This document shows positions 18,193-25,962 of a DNA stretch of 64,000 nt, piece after piece. How positions within the stretch are numbered: position 1 is the first letter of the stretch; every line of letters begins with the position of its first letter. The stretch covers positions 1-64,000 of the forward strand of contig NZ_JACRSU010000001.1 in the NCBI RefSeq assembly GCF_014384785.1. Direction: 5' to 3'. Made by a program: the position numbers and the translations under genes. Below the pieces are notes generated by a model. The model made no database searches, was not told the origin of the DNA, and saw nothing but the letters and a program-made list of their open reading frames with translations. This DNA is from Congzhengia minquanensis (lineage in GTDB: Bacteria; Bacillota; Clostridia; UBA1381; UBA9506).

Positions 18193-19515
18193 TTATAATC
18201 TCCAATAACGCAGTCCCTTGCTTTTGAGATCACTTACTTTATACAACCCCTTTACATCAATCAAAATTTTTTCATTTTGCGGAATATCTTTATAAAGATT
18301 GTTGATATCATCAAGAGTCATTGCTTTAAATTCATTATGTGCTACAGCAATAATAATACAATCAGCATTTTTCACATCACTCATTGTTTTTAAATCAACG
18401 TCATATTCTGTCTTCGCATCTTGTTCGGTTGCCCAAGGGTCAACAACAACAGGTGAAATTTCATATTCCTTTAATCTTTTTATAATATCGGCAACTTTAG
18501 AATTTCTAGTATCAGGACAATTTTCTTTAAACGTAAGTCCCAAAATAACAACCTTTGCCGATTTCGGCGATTTTCCTGCTATAATCATCTGTTTAATTGC
18601 TGCATCTGCAACAAAGGCACCCATTCCGTTATTAACCTTTCGACCGGAAAGGATTATTTGACTGTGATAACCAAGCTTTTCTGCCTCATAGGTAAAATAA
18701 TAAGGGTCAACACCAATACAATGGCCACCGACAAGTCCTGGTCGGAAGCCCAAAGCATTCCATTTCGTGTTCATTCCATCTACAACTTCATTTGTATCAA
18801 TATCCATACGATCAAAAACCATAGCCAATTCGTTCATAAATGCAATATTTATATCGCGCTGGCTATTTTCCACCACTTTAATCGCCTCTGCTGTTTTAAT
18901 GGTTGAAACTGAATGCGTGCCAACTTCAATGACTAGGTCATATATTTTTTGAATTTGTTCCAGAGCTTCCGAATCGCTGCCAGATACAATTTTATGAATG
19001 TTTTCCAATCTATGAATTTTATCTCCGGGATTTATTCTTTCTGGTGAATATCCAACCTTAAAGTCAGCGCCGCATTTTAAGCCAGATTCTTTTTCTAAAA
19101 TCGGTATGCATATATCTTCTGTAACACCGGGGTAGACAGTAGATTCATAAACTACAATTGAGCCTTTGGTTAAATGCCTTCCAACTGTTTCGGATGAACT
19201 GATTATCGGTGTTAAATCTGGTGTTTTGTCTTGATTTATCGGTGTAGGCACAGCAACTATTATAAAAATGGCTTCTGACAATTTCTTCGCATCTGATGTA
19301 AATTCAAGCGGAGTATTTTTTATAATTTCATCGCCTACTTCAAAGGTAGGGTCTATTCCATTTTTATACTGTTCAACTTTCATTTGATTATAGTCATAAC
19401 CAATTACATTTATTTTTTCTGCAAAAGCGACAGCAATTGGCATACCAACATATCCCAACCCAATAACCGCAAGTTTTCCTTGTCGATTTATAAGTTTCTC
19501 ATAAATAGATTTCAT
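18193..19515 (-). CDS. UDP-N-acetyl-hexosamine 6-dehydrogenase (TviB/WbpA type)
   Basis: 440 residues. The N-terminal NAD domain is KLAVIGLGYVGMPIAVAFAEK. VYESTVYPGVTED and FKVGYSPERINPGDK follow, with the catalytic cysteine in GLVGGHCIGVDPYYF. The C-terminal UDP domain contains ILGLTFKENCPDTRN. These features place it with TviB/WbpA/WecC, which make UDP-HexNAc-uronic acids, rather than with UDP-glucose dehydrogenase. It is the first gene of cluster 1, 36 bases after a consensus promoter -10 element. Together with ugd at the far end, cluster 1 encodes two different uronate-forming enzymes. Confidence 0.88.
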   Translation of the reverse strand: MKSIYEKLINRQGKLAVIGLGYVGMPIAVAFAEKINVIGYDYNQMKVEQYKNGIDPTFEVGDEIIKNTPLEFTSDAKKLSEAIFIIVAVPTPINQDKTPDLTPIISSSETVGRHLTKGSIVVYESTVYPGVTEDICIPILEKESGLKCGADFKVGYSPERINPGDKIHRLENIHKIVSGSDSEALEQIQKIYDLVIEVGTHSVSTIKTAEAIKVVENSQRDINIAFMNELAMVFDRMDIDTNEVVDGMNTKWNALGFRPGLVGGHCIGVDPYYFTYEAEKLGYHSQIILSGRKVNNGMGAFVADAAIKQMIIAGKSPKSAKVVILGLTFKENCPDTRNSKVADIIKRLKEYEISPVVVDPWATEQDAKTEYDVDLKTMSDVKNADCIIIAVAHNEFKAMTLDDINNLYKDIPQNEKILIDVKGLYKVSDLKSKGLRYWRL

Positions 19516-19550
19516 TTTTTAATACTTCCTTAAAACCTGATTATAAAATA

Positions 19551-19579
19551 ATTATATCATTAAATAAAAATTAAGTCAA
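19551..19579 (-). promoter_or_regulatory. sigma-A promoter of polysaccharide cluster 1
   Basis: TTGACT (19579-19574), 17-base spacer, TATAAT (19556-19551) on the minus strand. It is the only clear promoter visible for the 14.5-kb run of tightly packed genes down to 4971. Confidence 0.8.
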
Positions 19580-19606
19580 CCAAAACATAACGGCTCCAAT
19601 TTGGGG

Positions 19607-19612
19607 TATAAT
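19607..19612 (+). promoter_or_regulatory. -10 element of divergent gene
   Basis: TATAAT on the plus strand, 35 bases before the ATG at 19648. No good -35 is visible at 16-18 bases, so an activator or extended -10 contacts may matter. Confidence 0.4.
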
Positions 19613-19647
19613 AAGGTTTAACATGAGATTTTTTTGGAGGTAGAAAA

Positions 19648-20082
19648 ATGGTTTCAGGTGATACAATTGAGCTCTTAAAAGAGTGTGACGCAGGTATAAA
19701 AATGGGAATTCGTGCAATTGACGAGGTTATGGACCGCGTAGACAACCATAATTTAGAAAATATATTGCAGAATAGCAAAGAGAAGCACGAAACAATTGAG
19801 GATGAAATTAAGGAGTTGCTGAATTCCTACGGCGATTCAGGAAAAGATCCATCTGCAATGGCAAAAGGCATGTCTTGGCTTAAGACAAATATGAAAATGT
19901 CCATGGATGAAAGCGACGAAACAGCGTCGGACTTAATTACGGACGGCTGCAATATGGGTATAAAGTCTTTGCAGAAATATTTAAACGAATATGAAAGCGC
20001 AGACGACAGGGCAAAAAGCCTAGCTAAAAAAATTATTGCAACAGAAGAAACACTTTTAGAGGATTTGAGAAGCTATCTTTAA
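19648..20082 (+). CDS. ferritin-like four-helix protein of unknown role (DUF2383-like)
   Basis: 144 residues, almost entirely helical and acidic, with no signal peptide. Segments such as TIELLKECDAGIKMGIRAIDEV and ASDLITDGCNMGIKSLQKYLNEY resemble the PA2169/DUF2383 four-helix-bundle family found in spore formers. The family assignment is from pattern only, and the role of the family is not established. GGAGGTAGAAAA precedes the ATG. It is flanked by its own promoter and terminator, so it is a single-gene unit divergent from cluster 1. Confidence 0.7.
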   Translation: MVSGDTIELLKECDAGIKMGIRAIDEVMDRVDNHNLENILQNSKEKHETIEDEIKELLNSYGDSGKDPSAMAKGMSWLKTNMKMSMDESDETASDLITDGCNMGIKSLQKYLNEYESADDRAKSLAKKIIATEETLLEDLRSYL

Positions 20083-20120
20083 AAAAACGGAAACGATTTA
20101 AAAAATCGTTTCCGTTTTTT
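20083..20120. terminator. bidirectional terminator
   Basis: A perfect long stem, AAACGGAAACGATTT mirrored as AAATCGTTTCCGTTT, with A and T runs on both sides. It serves the plus-strand gene ending at 20082 and the minus-strand transpeptidase ending at 20121. Confidence 0.9.
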
Positions 20121-20987
20121 CTAATTGTTTGTTACATAAATTTTTGTTCCCAACGGAACGTAATATGTAAGCCATTTAATATTTTCAGGCCGCACCCTGA
20201 CACAGCCATGGGATATCATTTTTCCAACCCGTGCGTCGCGGTCGGTACCGTTGTTATTAATTAATGTGCTGTGAATTGCATAACCGCCATAAAACCGCAT
20301 AATTGGCCCTACATAATATCCGTCATACTGCCATCTGGTCTGATATTGATAATACCGATACTGTCCCGTTATCGTTGGCGTGCCCGGCGCTCCAATGGAA
20401 CATTTAAAATATTTAATACATTTCCAGCTTCCGGCTTCCCTTAAAAAGACAGAAACCATATAATTTGATTTAGAAACCCAAATCAAATAATCGGTATCAC
20501 TCCAAATATGGTTGCTATTCACAATATCTTCCGCTTTTCCTGCCCAGGTATCAATGGAAAAAAGCGGGCAAACAGCTATGTGCGCGCCGTCAGACACCGT
20601 TAGCTGGCCATCTGCATCACGAAATGCATAGGTCTCCACAAAAAATTCCTGTCCCAGTGCAAAATCAACATCGCAATAGTTGAGATATTTGATTCCGGTT
20701 GTGGCCACCAGCTTAAATTTAGCGCCAATTTCATATTCCGGAACTGGAAACTCCAGCGTCAATCTGCCTGCGCTGTTAATTTCCGTGTGCTGGTTATAAA
20801 GCCATTCTCCGGCTTCGTTAAATATATTAAAACGCAACGTAGAAGGTTTTATCTCGCCTTCCGGCTGAACAACATCAACAACCAGCGTAAATTTATTAGA
20901 TGTAATTTTCCCCTCTGCAGATACAGCGGAAAAGCACGATAAAACTGCAGTAAAAACCAAAAGGAATGAGAAAATGTTTTTCTTCAT
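20121..20987 (-). CDS. secreted L,D-transpeptidase (YkuD domain)
   Basis: 288 residues. Signal peptide MKKNIFSFLLVFTAVLSCFSAVSA is followed by a beta-rich region (about 30-150) and a C-terminal YkuD domain. The catalytic set is HS at 239-240 and SHGC at 259-262, then VRVRPENIKWL. It would form 3-3 cross-links in peptidoglycan or modify the wall outside the membrane. It is monocistronic: its own promoter lies at 21046-21074 and a terminator directly follows. The beta-rich N-terminal part has no family I recognise. Confidence 0.9.
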   Translation of the reverse strand: MKKNIFSFLLVFTAVLSCFSAVSAEGKITSNKFTLVVDVVQPEGEIKPSTLRFNIFNEAGEWLYNQHTEINSAGRLTLEFPVPEYEIGAKFKLVATTGIKYLNYCDVDFALGQEFFVETYAFRDADGQLTVSDGAHIAVCPLFSIDTWAGKAEDIVNSNHIWSDTDYLIWVSKSNYMVSVFLREAGSWKCIKYFKCSIGAPGTPTITGQYRYYQYQTRWQYDGYYVGPIMRFYGGYAIHSTLINNNGTDRDARVGKMISHGCVRVRPENIKWLTYYVPLGTKIYVTNN

Positions 20988-21045
20988 AGAAGCTCCTATT
21001 CTGTTGTGTCAAACAACAATCAAATTTTAATCTTATATAGTTATA

Positions 21046-21074
21046 AATATACCATAAGCACATGACTAAGTCAA
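21046..21074 (-). promoter_or_regulatory. sigma-A promoter of the L,D-transpeptidase
   Basis: TTGACT (21074-21069), 17 bases, TATATT (21051-21046), about 50 bases before the gene start. Confidence 0.7.
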
Positions 21075-21086
21075 TTATTTTTATGA

Positions 21087-21117
21087 AAAAGCACCCGCTA
21101 AAATAGCGGGTGCTTTT
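21087..21117 (-). terminator. terminator after the 191-aa gene
   Basis: Stem AAGCACCCGCTA mirrored as TAGCGGGTGCTT around a short loop, with T runs on both strands. On the minus strand it ends the gene at 21134-21709. Confidence 0.85.
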
Positions 21118-21133
21118 GTTTGCATTCTGTTCA

Positions 21134-21709
21134 TCACTGTTTCTTCGGTTTCATAAACATTTGCTCAGCTGCCATCGCCAATATATCTTCGACATCGACA
21201 GCGTCTGGAGGGAATTTACACAATGCATCAGACACTTCCCGAAACTTTAAAATTTCGTCAGAAACTTTTTCTGGTTTTAAATCAACATACATTTTTTCCA
21301 GCAATTGAATCAATTGCTGGTTTGTTTTCTCACGTGCATGTACAATGCCAGCGATTGCCTCTGCTGCTATCCCGTCTACATTATTTACGGAGTCTATGGC
21401 TTCACGGATGTAGGCAATATCCTTCATGATTTTATCAATTTGTTCCAGCACATATTCCATAGTTAACACAGATGTTTGATTTTCTGGTTCTCTAACAATA
21501 TTATTTTCCATATTATCCTCCAAACTTTTATTTGGCGGACACGCAAGGCAAATTTTATTTTCTGATAAAAAGCGTGCCCTGCCTTTTTTAACAAGCCCTT
21601 TGGCCCTTTTGGGAAAAGTCGCTTCATATTCATTTCCATTTTCATCAACCACAATAATGTTTTTTGCTATGGGTATCATCCCCTTTATCGTTGGTGAAAT
21701 AGGCGGCAT
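21134..21709 (-). CDS. unknown protein with PLMP/RRXRR-like N-terminal module
   Basis: Up to 191 residues. The N-terminal part reads KNIIVVDENGNEYEATFPKR and then AKGLVKKGRARF and CLACPP. Its layout recalls the V-D-x-N-G-K-P-L...R-A-R-x-L-L-x-x-G-R-A module (PLMP/RRXRR) at the start of IscB-like and some HNH proteins, but no nuclease domain follows. Residues 75-185 are predicted helical and acidic. The start is uncertain: ATG 21709 is 22 bases from GGGGAGG, ATG 21679 abuts AAAGGGG, and an ATA at 21670 would have ideal spacing. It has its own promoter and terminator. Function unknown. Confidence 0.7.
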   Translation of the reverse strand: MPPISPTIKGMIPIAKNIIVVDENGNEYEATFPKRAKGLVKKGRARFLSENKICLACPPNKSLEDNMENNIVREPENQTSVLTMEYVLEQIDKIMKDIAYIREAIDSVNNVDGIAAEAIAGIVHAREKTNQQLIQLLEKMYVDLKPEKVSDEILKFREVSDALCKFPPDAVDVEDILAMAAEQMFMKPKKQ

Positions 21710-21752
21710 TACAGTTTTTTGTTATGGTTGTCCTCCCCTTTGCCGTAATTGT

Positions 21753-21781
21753 ATTATATCATCATTTCTTTTTTTCGTCAA
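21753..21781 (-). promoter_or_regulatory. sigma-A promoter of the 191-aa gene
   Basis: TTGACG (21781-21776), 17 bases, TATAAT (21758-21753). The -35 element begins within the T tail of the tRNA-Pro terminator. Confidence 0.8.
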
Positions 21782-21785
21782 TAAA

Positions 21786-21813
21786 AAAGTCAGCTGAATC
21801 AATCAGCTGACTC
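21786..21813 (-). terminator. tRNA-Pro terminator
   Basis: AGTCAGCTGA and its mirror TCAGCTGACT flank a 5-base loop, followed on the minus strand by TTTTTTATTG. It lies 8 bases after the tRNA. Confidence 0.85.
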
Positions 21814-21820
21814 TTAATCT

Positions 21821-21896
21821 TGGTCTGAGTGGGGAGACTTGAACTCCCGGCCTCTTGAACCCCATTCAAGCACGCTACCATCTGCGCTACACCCAG
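21821..21896 (-). tRNA. tRNA-Pro (anticodon GGG)
   Basis: Cloverleaf on the minus strand: acceptor CTGGGTG pairs with CACTCAG, D-arm GCGC...GGTAGCG, anticodon stem CTTGA/TCAAG with loop ATGGGGT (anticodon GGG), and T-arm with GGTTC-like sequence (AGTTCAAGT). A73 and an encoded CCA follow. Own promoter and terminator. Confidence 0.93.
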
Positions 21897-21908
21897 ACAA
21901 CGATAATT

Positions 21909-21937
21909 ATTATAGCAAATAAATTAAAAAAAGTCAA
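21909..21937 (-). promoter_or_regulatory. sigma-A promoter of tRNA-Pro
   Basis: TTGACT (21937-21932), 17 bases, TATAAT (21914-21909), 12 bases before the tRNA 5' end. Confidence 0.85.
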
Positions 21938-21954
21938 TAGGATTTTACGATATA

Positions 21955-21998
21955 AATAAAAAAAGTAGCGCCCTAAAGCGGTTGCTTCAAGGCGCTAA
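21955..21998 (-). terminator. terminator of gap
   Basis: TAGCGCC (21967-21973) and GGCGCTA (21992-21998), with an inner AAGC/GCTT stem in the loop. On the minus strand it is followed by CTTTTTTTATTT. Confidence 0.8.
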
Positions 21999-22006
21999 AC
22001 TTATAA

Positions 22007-23020
22007 CTAGTTTAATTCAGCAAAATATTTAATGGTTCTAACCATCTGGCTTGTGTAAGAGTTTTCGTTGTCATACCAGGAAACTACCTGAACTTCATAA
22101 AGGTCGTCTGCAATTTTCGAAACCATAGTCTGTGTCGCATCGAACAGTGAACCGTAGGTAATTCCGATCACGTCAGAAGATACAATCTGATCTTCGTTGT
22201 AGCCAAAAGAATCAGAAGCAGCAGCTTTCATAGCAGCATTAATTCCTTCAACCGTTACATCTGTGCCCTTAACAACCGCTGTGAGGATTGTTGTTGAACC
22301 TGTGGGAACAGGAACACGCTGAGCAGAGCCAATGAGCTTTCCGTTTAATTCCGGAATAACCAGGCCAATTGCTTTTGCAGCGCCGGTTGAGTTCGGAACG
22401 ATGTTCACAGCGCCGGCTCTTGCACGTCTTAAATCGCCTTTTCTGTGAGGACCGTCAAGAATCATCTGGTCGCCGGTATAAGCGTGAATTGTAGACATAA
22501 TGCCGGACTGGATCGGAGCATAATTGTTTAATGCGTTAGCCATGGGGGCTAAGCAGTTTGTTGTGCAGGAAGCAGCTGAAATAATTTTGTCTTCCGGTGT
22601 AAGCGTATCTTCGTTAACGCTGAAAACAACTGTTTTAAGGTCGTTGCCCGCCGGTGCGGAAATAACAACTTTTTTAGCGCCTGCATCGATATGAGCCTGC
22701 GATTTTTCTTTTGAGCAATAGAAACCTGTGCACTCTAATACAACGTCTACGCCAATTTTTCCCCACGGAAGGTCCGCAGCCTTAGGCTCTTTGTAGATAA
22801 TAATTTTTTTGCCGTCAACTACAATGTAGTCTTCGCCGGCTTCAACTGTATGGCCGTCATATCTGCCCTGAGAAGAGTCGTATTTTAACAGGTGAGCAAG
22901 CATTTTCGGATCTGTTAAATCGTTAATTGCTACAACCTCATACCCTTCTGCGCCGAACATCTGTCTGAATGCTAAGCGACCAATACGACCAAAACCATTA
23001 ATTGCAACTTTTACTGACAT
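22007..23020 (-). CDS. gap: glyceraldehyde-3-phosphate dehydrogenase
   Basis: 337 residues. It converts glyceraldehyde-3-phosphate to 1,3-bisphosphoglycerate with NAD+ in glycolysis. The N-terminal [17 protein letters not shown] binds [16 protein letters not shown] holds the catalytic cysteine (about 152), and [14 protein letters not shown] and WYDNENSY follow as expected. AGGAGGTAAAAAT precedes the ATG. It stands alone with its own promoter and terminator, not in a pgk-tpi operon. GC and codon use are richer than in the neighbouring polysaccharide cluster, as expected for a highly expressed gene. Confidence 0.97.
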   Translation of the reverse strand: MSVKVAINGFGRIGRLAFRQMFGAEGYEVVAINDLTDPKMLAHLLKYDSSQGRYDGHTVEAGEDYIVVDGKKIIIYKEPKAADLPWGKIGVDVVLECTGFYCSKEKSQAHIDAGAKKVVISAPAGNDLKTVVFSVNEDTLTPEDKIISAASCTTNCLAPMANALNNYAPIQSGIMSTIHAYTGDQMILDGPHRKGDLRRARAGAVNIVPNSTGAAKAIGLVIPELNGKLIGSAQRVPVPTGSTTILTAVVKGTDVTVEGINAAMKAAASDSFGYNEDQIVSSDVIGITYGSLFDATQTMVSKIADDLYEVQVVSWYDNENSYTSQMVRTIKYFAELN

Positions 23021-23061
23021 ATTTTTACCTCCTAAAGTATTGTTATATATTTATCAAATAT

Positions 23062-23090
23062 ATCTTACACCATAATGACAAATTTTTCAA
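23062..23090 (-). promoter_or_regulatory. sigma-A promoter of gap
   Basis: TTGAAA (23090-23085), 17 bases, TAAGAT (23067-23062) on the minus strand, about 40 bases before the start codon. Confidence 0.6.
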
Positions 23091-23126
23091 GTCCTCTAAT
23101 TCAAATTTTTACAATTTATATAAAAT

Positions 23127-23723
23127 TTATTCAGCGGGCTTATAATTTTTCAGGACTTTTACAGTTTTCATTACCGGTTTTTCAATAAGCGTCTCGCCGT
23201 CTACCGGACTGTTTGCAATTTCGTCCACATACTCCATACCCTCAACCACTCTGCCAAACGCCGCATAATTCCCGTCTAAATAATCGGCGTTACCGTGCAT
23301 AATGAAAAACTGGCCGCTTGCGGAGTCTTTTACATTTGTTCTTGCCATGGAAACCACGCCCCGTGTATGGGACAGGCCGTTTTCAAATCCATTGCTGGAA
23401 AATTCGCCTTTCACCGTTCTTCCCGAACCGCCCATACCGTCGCCGTTAGGCGAGCCGCCCTGAATCATAAAATCTTTCACAGCGCGGTGAAATGTGAGGC
23501 CGTTATAATATTTGTCATTTACCAGCTCTAAGAAAAACGCCACCGATTTCGGCGCATATTCGGGTAATAATTCAATAACGATATTTCCGCCTTTTTCAAG
23601 CTCTATTTGAACATATTGTTTTTCCATTTGTTTGTCTTCATCTCCTTTTTTTCCACAACCTGAAAATGGTATTACAATACACATCATTGCCAATAAGAAT
23701 ATGGCAATTTTTCCTTTGCTCAT
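23127..23723 (-). CDS. cyclophilin-type peptidyl-prolyl isomerase lipoprotein
   Basis: 198 residues from the ATG at 23723. A lipoprotein signal ends IPFSGC with the lipidated cysteine at 23. A cyclophilin domain follows: FHRAVKDFMIQGGSPNGDGMGGSGR, then SMARTNVKDSASGQFFIMHG, carrying the catalytic arginine and the Q-F-F-I core. It would assist folding of exported proteins at the outer face of the membrane. AAGGA lies about 10 bases before the chosen ATG; a start ten codons earlier would place that site inside the gene. It is downstream of ispE but separated by about 90 bases. Confidence 0.92.
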   Translation of the reverse strand: MSKGKIAIFLLAMMCIVIPFSGCGKKGDEDKQMEKQYVQIELEKGGNIVIELLPEYAPKSVAFFLELVNDKYYNGLTFHRAVKDFMIQGGSPNGDGMGGSGRTVKGEFSSNGFENGLSHTRGVVSMARTNVKDSASGQFFIMHGNADYLDGNYAAFGRVVEGMEYVDEIANSPVDGETLIEKPVMKTVKVLKNYKPAE

Positions 23724-23810
23724 ACGCAAACCATCCTTATAAAAATTTTTCACAAGTTATATTTTACCATAATTTTTCAAAAAAACAAGTGAAATTAAAT
23801 AAACTTTTTG

Positions 23811-24665
23811 TTAAATGTGAAAGGAAAGCGGTTTTGTCAAAGAAACATAACAGCCGCTAAACTTGCTTTCAGCCGCCTTTAAATCCGGCATAGTCTCAAA
23901 AATTCCAAAACAGGTAGCACCGCTGCCGCTCATTAAGGCGCATACTGCACCCAACTCTTTTAACTGCTGCAAAACCTTTGTTATTTTGCCGCACAGCGAG
24001 GTAGAAACCGCTTGCATTACATTTTTCATATAATGCGACGCAAGGTGCAAATTACCCATTTCAAGGGCGCTGATCAACGCACGGTTGTCAACTGTGCTGT
24101 AAACCAAATTCTGATCCACCATGTCATAAATGGTTTTGGTGCTTATTTTCTCATTTGGATTTACCAAAAGAATCCAAACATTCTCCGGAAGACCGGCTAC
24201 TGAGGTTAAAATTTCACCAATTCCAGTGGCCAAGGCTGGCTTTTCTTGGATGCAAAACGGCACGTCGGCACCAAGACAAAGTCCAAGCTCCATCAGCTGT
24301 CTTTGGGAAAGCTGCAGCCCGCACAGATGGTTTACCGCTTTCATAACAGCCGCTGCATCTGTGCTGCCTCCCGCCATTCCGCCGGCTACAGGAATGTGCT
24401 TTTGAATAAAAACATCAAACCCGCAATTTAAACAAAATTGTGAAATCATTAGTTCACATGCTTTATACGCTAAATTTTCCTGTCCATCAGGAACTTCAGG
24501 ATTATCTAATTTTACAAATACAGCGCCAGAGCTGTTTTTGTCTACCGATACAACGTCGCACAGCGCCACAGACTGCATCACCATGGAAACATAGTGGTAT
24601 CCGTCTTCCCGCCGTCCGGTAATGTCAAGTGATAAATTTATTTTTCCGTGTGCATTTAAAATCAA
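23811..24665 (-). CDS. ispE: 4-diphosphocytidyl-2-C-methyl-D-erythritol kinase
   Basis: About 284 residues. A GHMP kinase of the MEP isoprenoid pathway phosphorylating CDP-methylerythritol with ATP. ILNAHGKINLSLDITGRREDGYH is the N-terminal substrate signature, HIPVAGGMAGGSTDAAAVM the ATP loop, and ALMSGSGATCFGIFE the C-terminal GHMP motif. A TTG at 24665 is preferred because AAGGAG lies 8 bases upstream; another TTG two codons earlier is too close. It follows obg with a 12-base gap and is probably co-transcribed with it. Confidence 0.95.
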   Translation of the reverse strand: MILNAHGKINLSLDITGRREDGYHYVSMVMQSVALCDVVSVDKNSSGAVFVKLDNPEVPDGQENLAYKACELMISQFCLNCGFDVFIQKHIPVAGGMAGGSTDAAAVMKAVNHLCGLQLSQRQLMELGLCLGADVPFCIQEKPALATGIGEILTSVAGLPENVWILLVNPNEKISTKTIYDMVDQNLVYSTVDNRALISALEMGNLHLASHYMKNVMQAVSTSLCGKITKVLQQLKELGAVCALMSGSGATCFGIFETMPDLKAAESKFSGCYVSLTKPLSFHI

Positions 24666-24677
24666 TGTCAATGCTCC

Positions 24678-25949
24678 TTAATTTACGAATTCAAATTCAA
24701 TGTCATAGAGCTTAACTGTGTCTCCTTCTTCAATACCGGCCTCAACCAATGCGGCGATAATGCCGTTTGTGCGGAGGGCATTTTGAAAAAACTGAAGCGA
24801 CTCATAGTCGTCAAAATTTGTGCTTTCTATAATTTTTAAAATCACATCGCCCTGAACGGAATAAACGTTATTTTGCACGCTGATATCAAAGTCTTTTCCC
24901 GCCATCTTTACGCTTTCAAAATCGTCTTCCTCCACATCAAATTCCGGGATGGGAATTTCTTTTAGCTTGGAAGCAACAGTTTTCATAAGTTCCTGGGTTC
25001 CCTTGTGGGCCGCGGCAGAGATAAAAAATACCTCAATACCGCGCTCCTTCATGGCATTTTCAAATTCTTTCTGCAAGCTGTCGTCATACAAAACATCCAT
25101 TTTGTTCCCAACGGCAATTTGTGGTTTTTGCGCAAGTGCGGGGTTAAACTTTTCCATTTCCTCACAAATAATATCAAAGTCTTCTACAGGGTTTCTGCCC
25201 TCTGTTCCGGAAATATCCACAATGTGAAGCAAAATCCGCGTTCTTTCAATGTGCCGCAAAAATTCGTGACCTAAACCAATGCCGGTGTTGGCACCTTCAA
25301 TAATCCCCGGAATGTCGGCCATAACAAAACTGCCCGCCTCCCCTGCCGTTACCACTCCCAAATTAGGCTCAAGGGTTGTAAAGTGGTAATTTGCAATTTT
25401 GGGCCGTGCACTGCTAACCGCAGACAACAGCGTGGATTTTCCCACATTGGGAAATCCCACAAGCCCCACGTCTGCTAACAGCTTTAGCTCTAAGGTGAGC
25501 GTCCGTTCCACGGTTTTTTGGCCTGGTTTTGCAAACTTGGGAACCTGGCGGGTAGGCGTTGCAAAATGTACGTTTCCCCAGCCGCCCCGGCCTCCTTTTG
25601 CAGCAATAAAACGGTCGCCGCTTTTTTTTAAATCGGCAATAATTTTTCCACTCTCTGCATCTTTCACCAGCGTACCGGCAGGAACAGAAATCAAAATATT
25701 TTCGCCGTTTTTCCCTGATGATTTTTTTGCGCGGCCGTCCTGGCCGTTACCCGCTTTATAAATTTTTTTATACCGAAAATCCGTCAGTGTGGAAAGCTGT
25801 GCGTCTGCCACCAGCACTACATCGCCGCCGTTTCCGCCGTCGCCGCCGTCCGGCCCGCCGGCCGCCACATATTTTTCACGGTGGAAAGAAACCAGCCCGT
25901 TTCCGCCATTTCCGGCCTTTACTGTAATTGTTGCAATATCTGCAAACAT
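24678..25949 (-). CDS. obg: Obg-family GTPase
   Basis: 423 residues with the complete ObgE architecture. A glycine-rich Obg fold (1-157) precedes a G domain with the P-loop GFPNVGKST near 165, the switch sequence DIPGIIEGA and NKMD. The C-terminal OCT domain includes FDVEEDDFES. Obg binds the 50S ribosomal subunit and links GTP level to ribosome assembly and, in spore formers, to sporulation. It lies between yycI and ispE on the same strand with short gaps. Confidence 0.96.
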   Translation of the reverse strand: MFADIATITVKAGNGGNGLVSFHREKYVAAGGPDGGDGGNGGDVVLVADAQLSTLTDFRYKKIYKAGNGQDGRAKKSSGKNGENILISVPAGTLVKDAESGKIIADLKKSGDRFIAAKGGRGGWGNVHFATPTRQVPKFAKPGQKTVERTLTLELKLLADVGLVGFPNVGKSTLLSAVSSARPKIANYHFTTLEPNLGVVTAGEAGSFVMADIPGIIEGANTGIGLGHEFLRHIERTRILLHIVDISGTEGRNPVEDFDIICEEMEKFNPALAQKPQIAVGNKMDVLYDDSLQKEFENAMKERGIEVFFISAAAHKGTQELMKTVASKLKEIPIPEFDVEEDDFESVKMAGKDFDISVQNNVYSVQGDVILKIIESTNFDDYESLQFFQNALRTNGIIAALVEAGIEEGDTVKLYDIEFEFVN

Positions 25950-25962
25950 AAGTTCACTCCTT

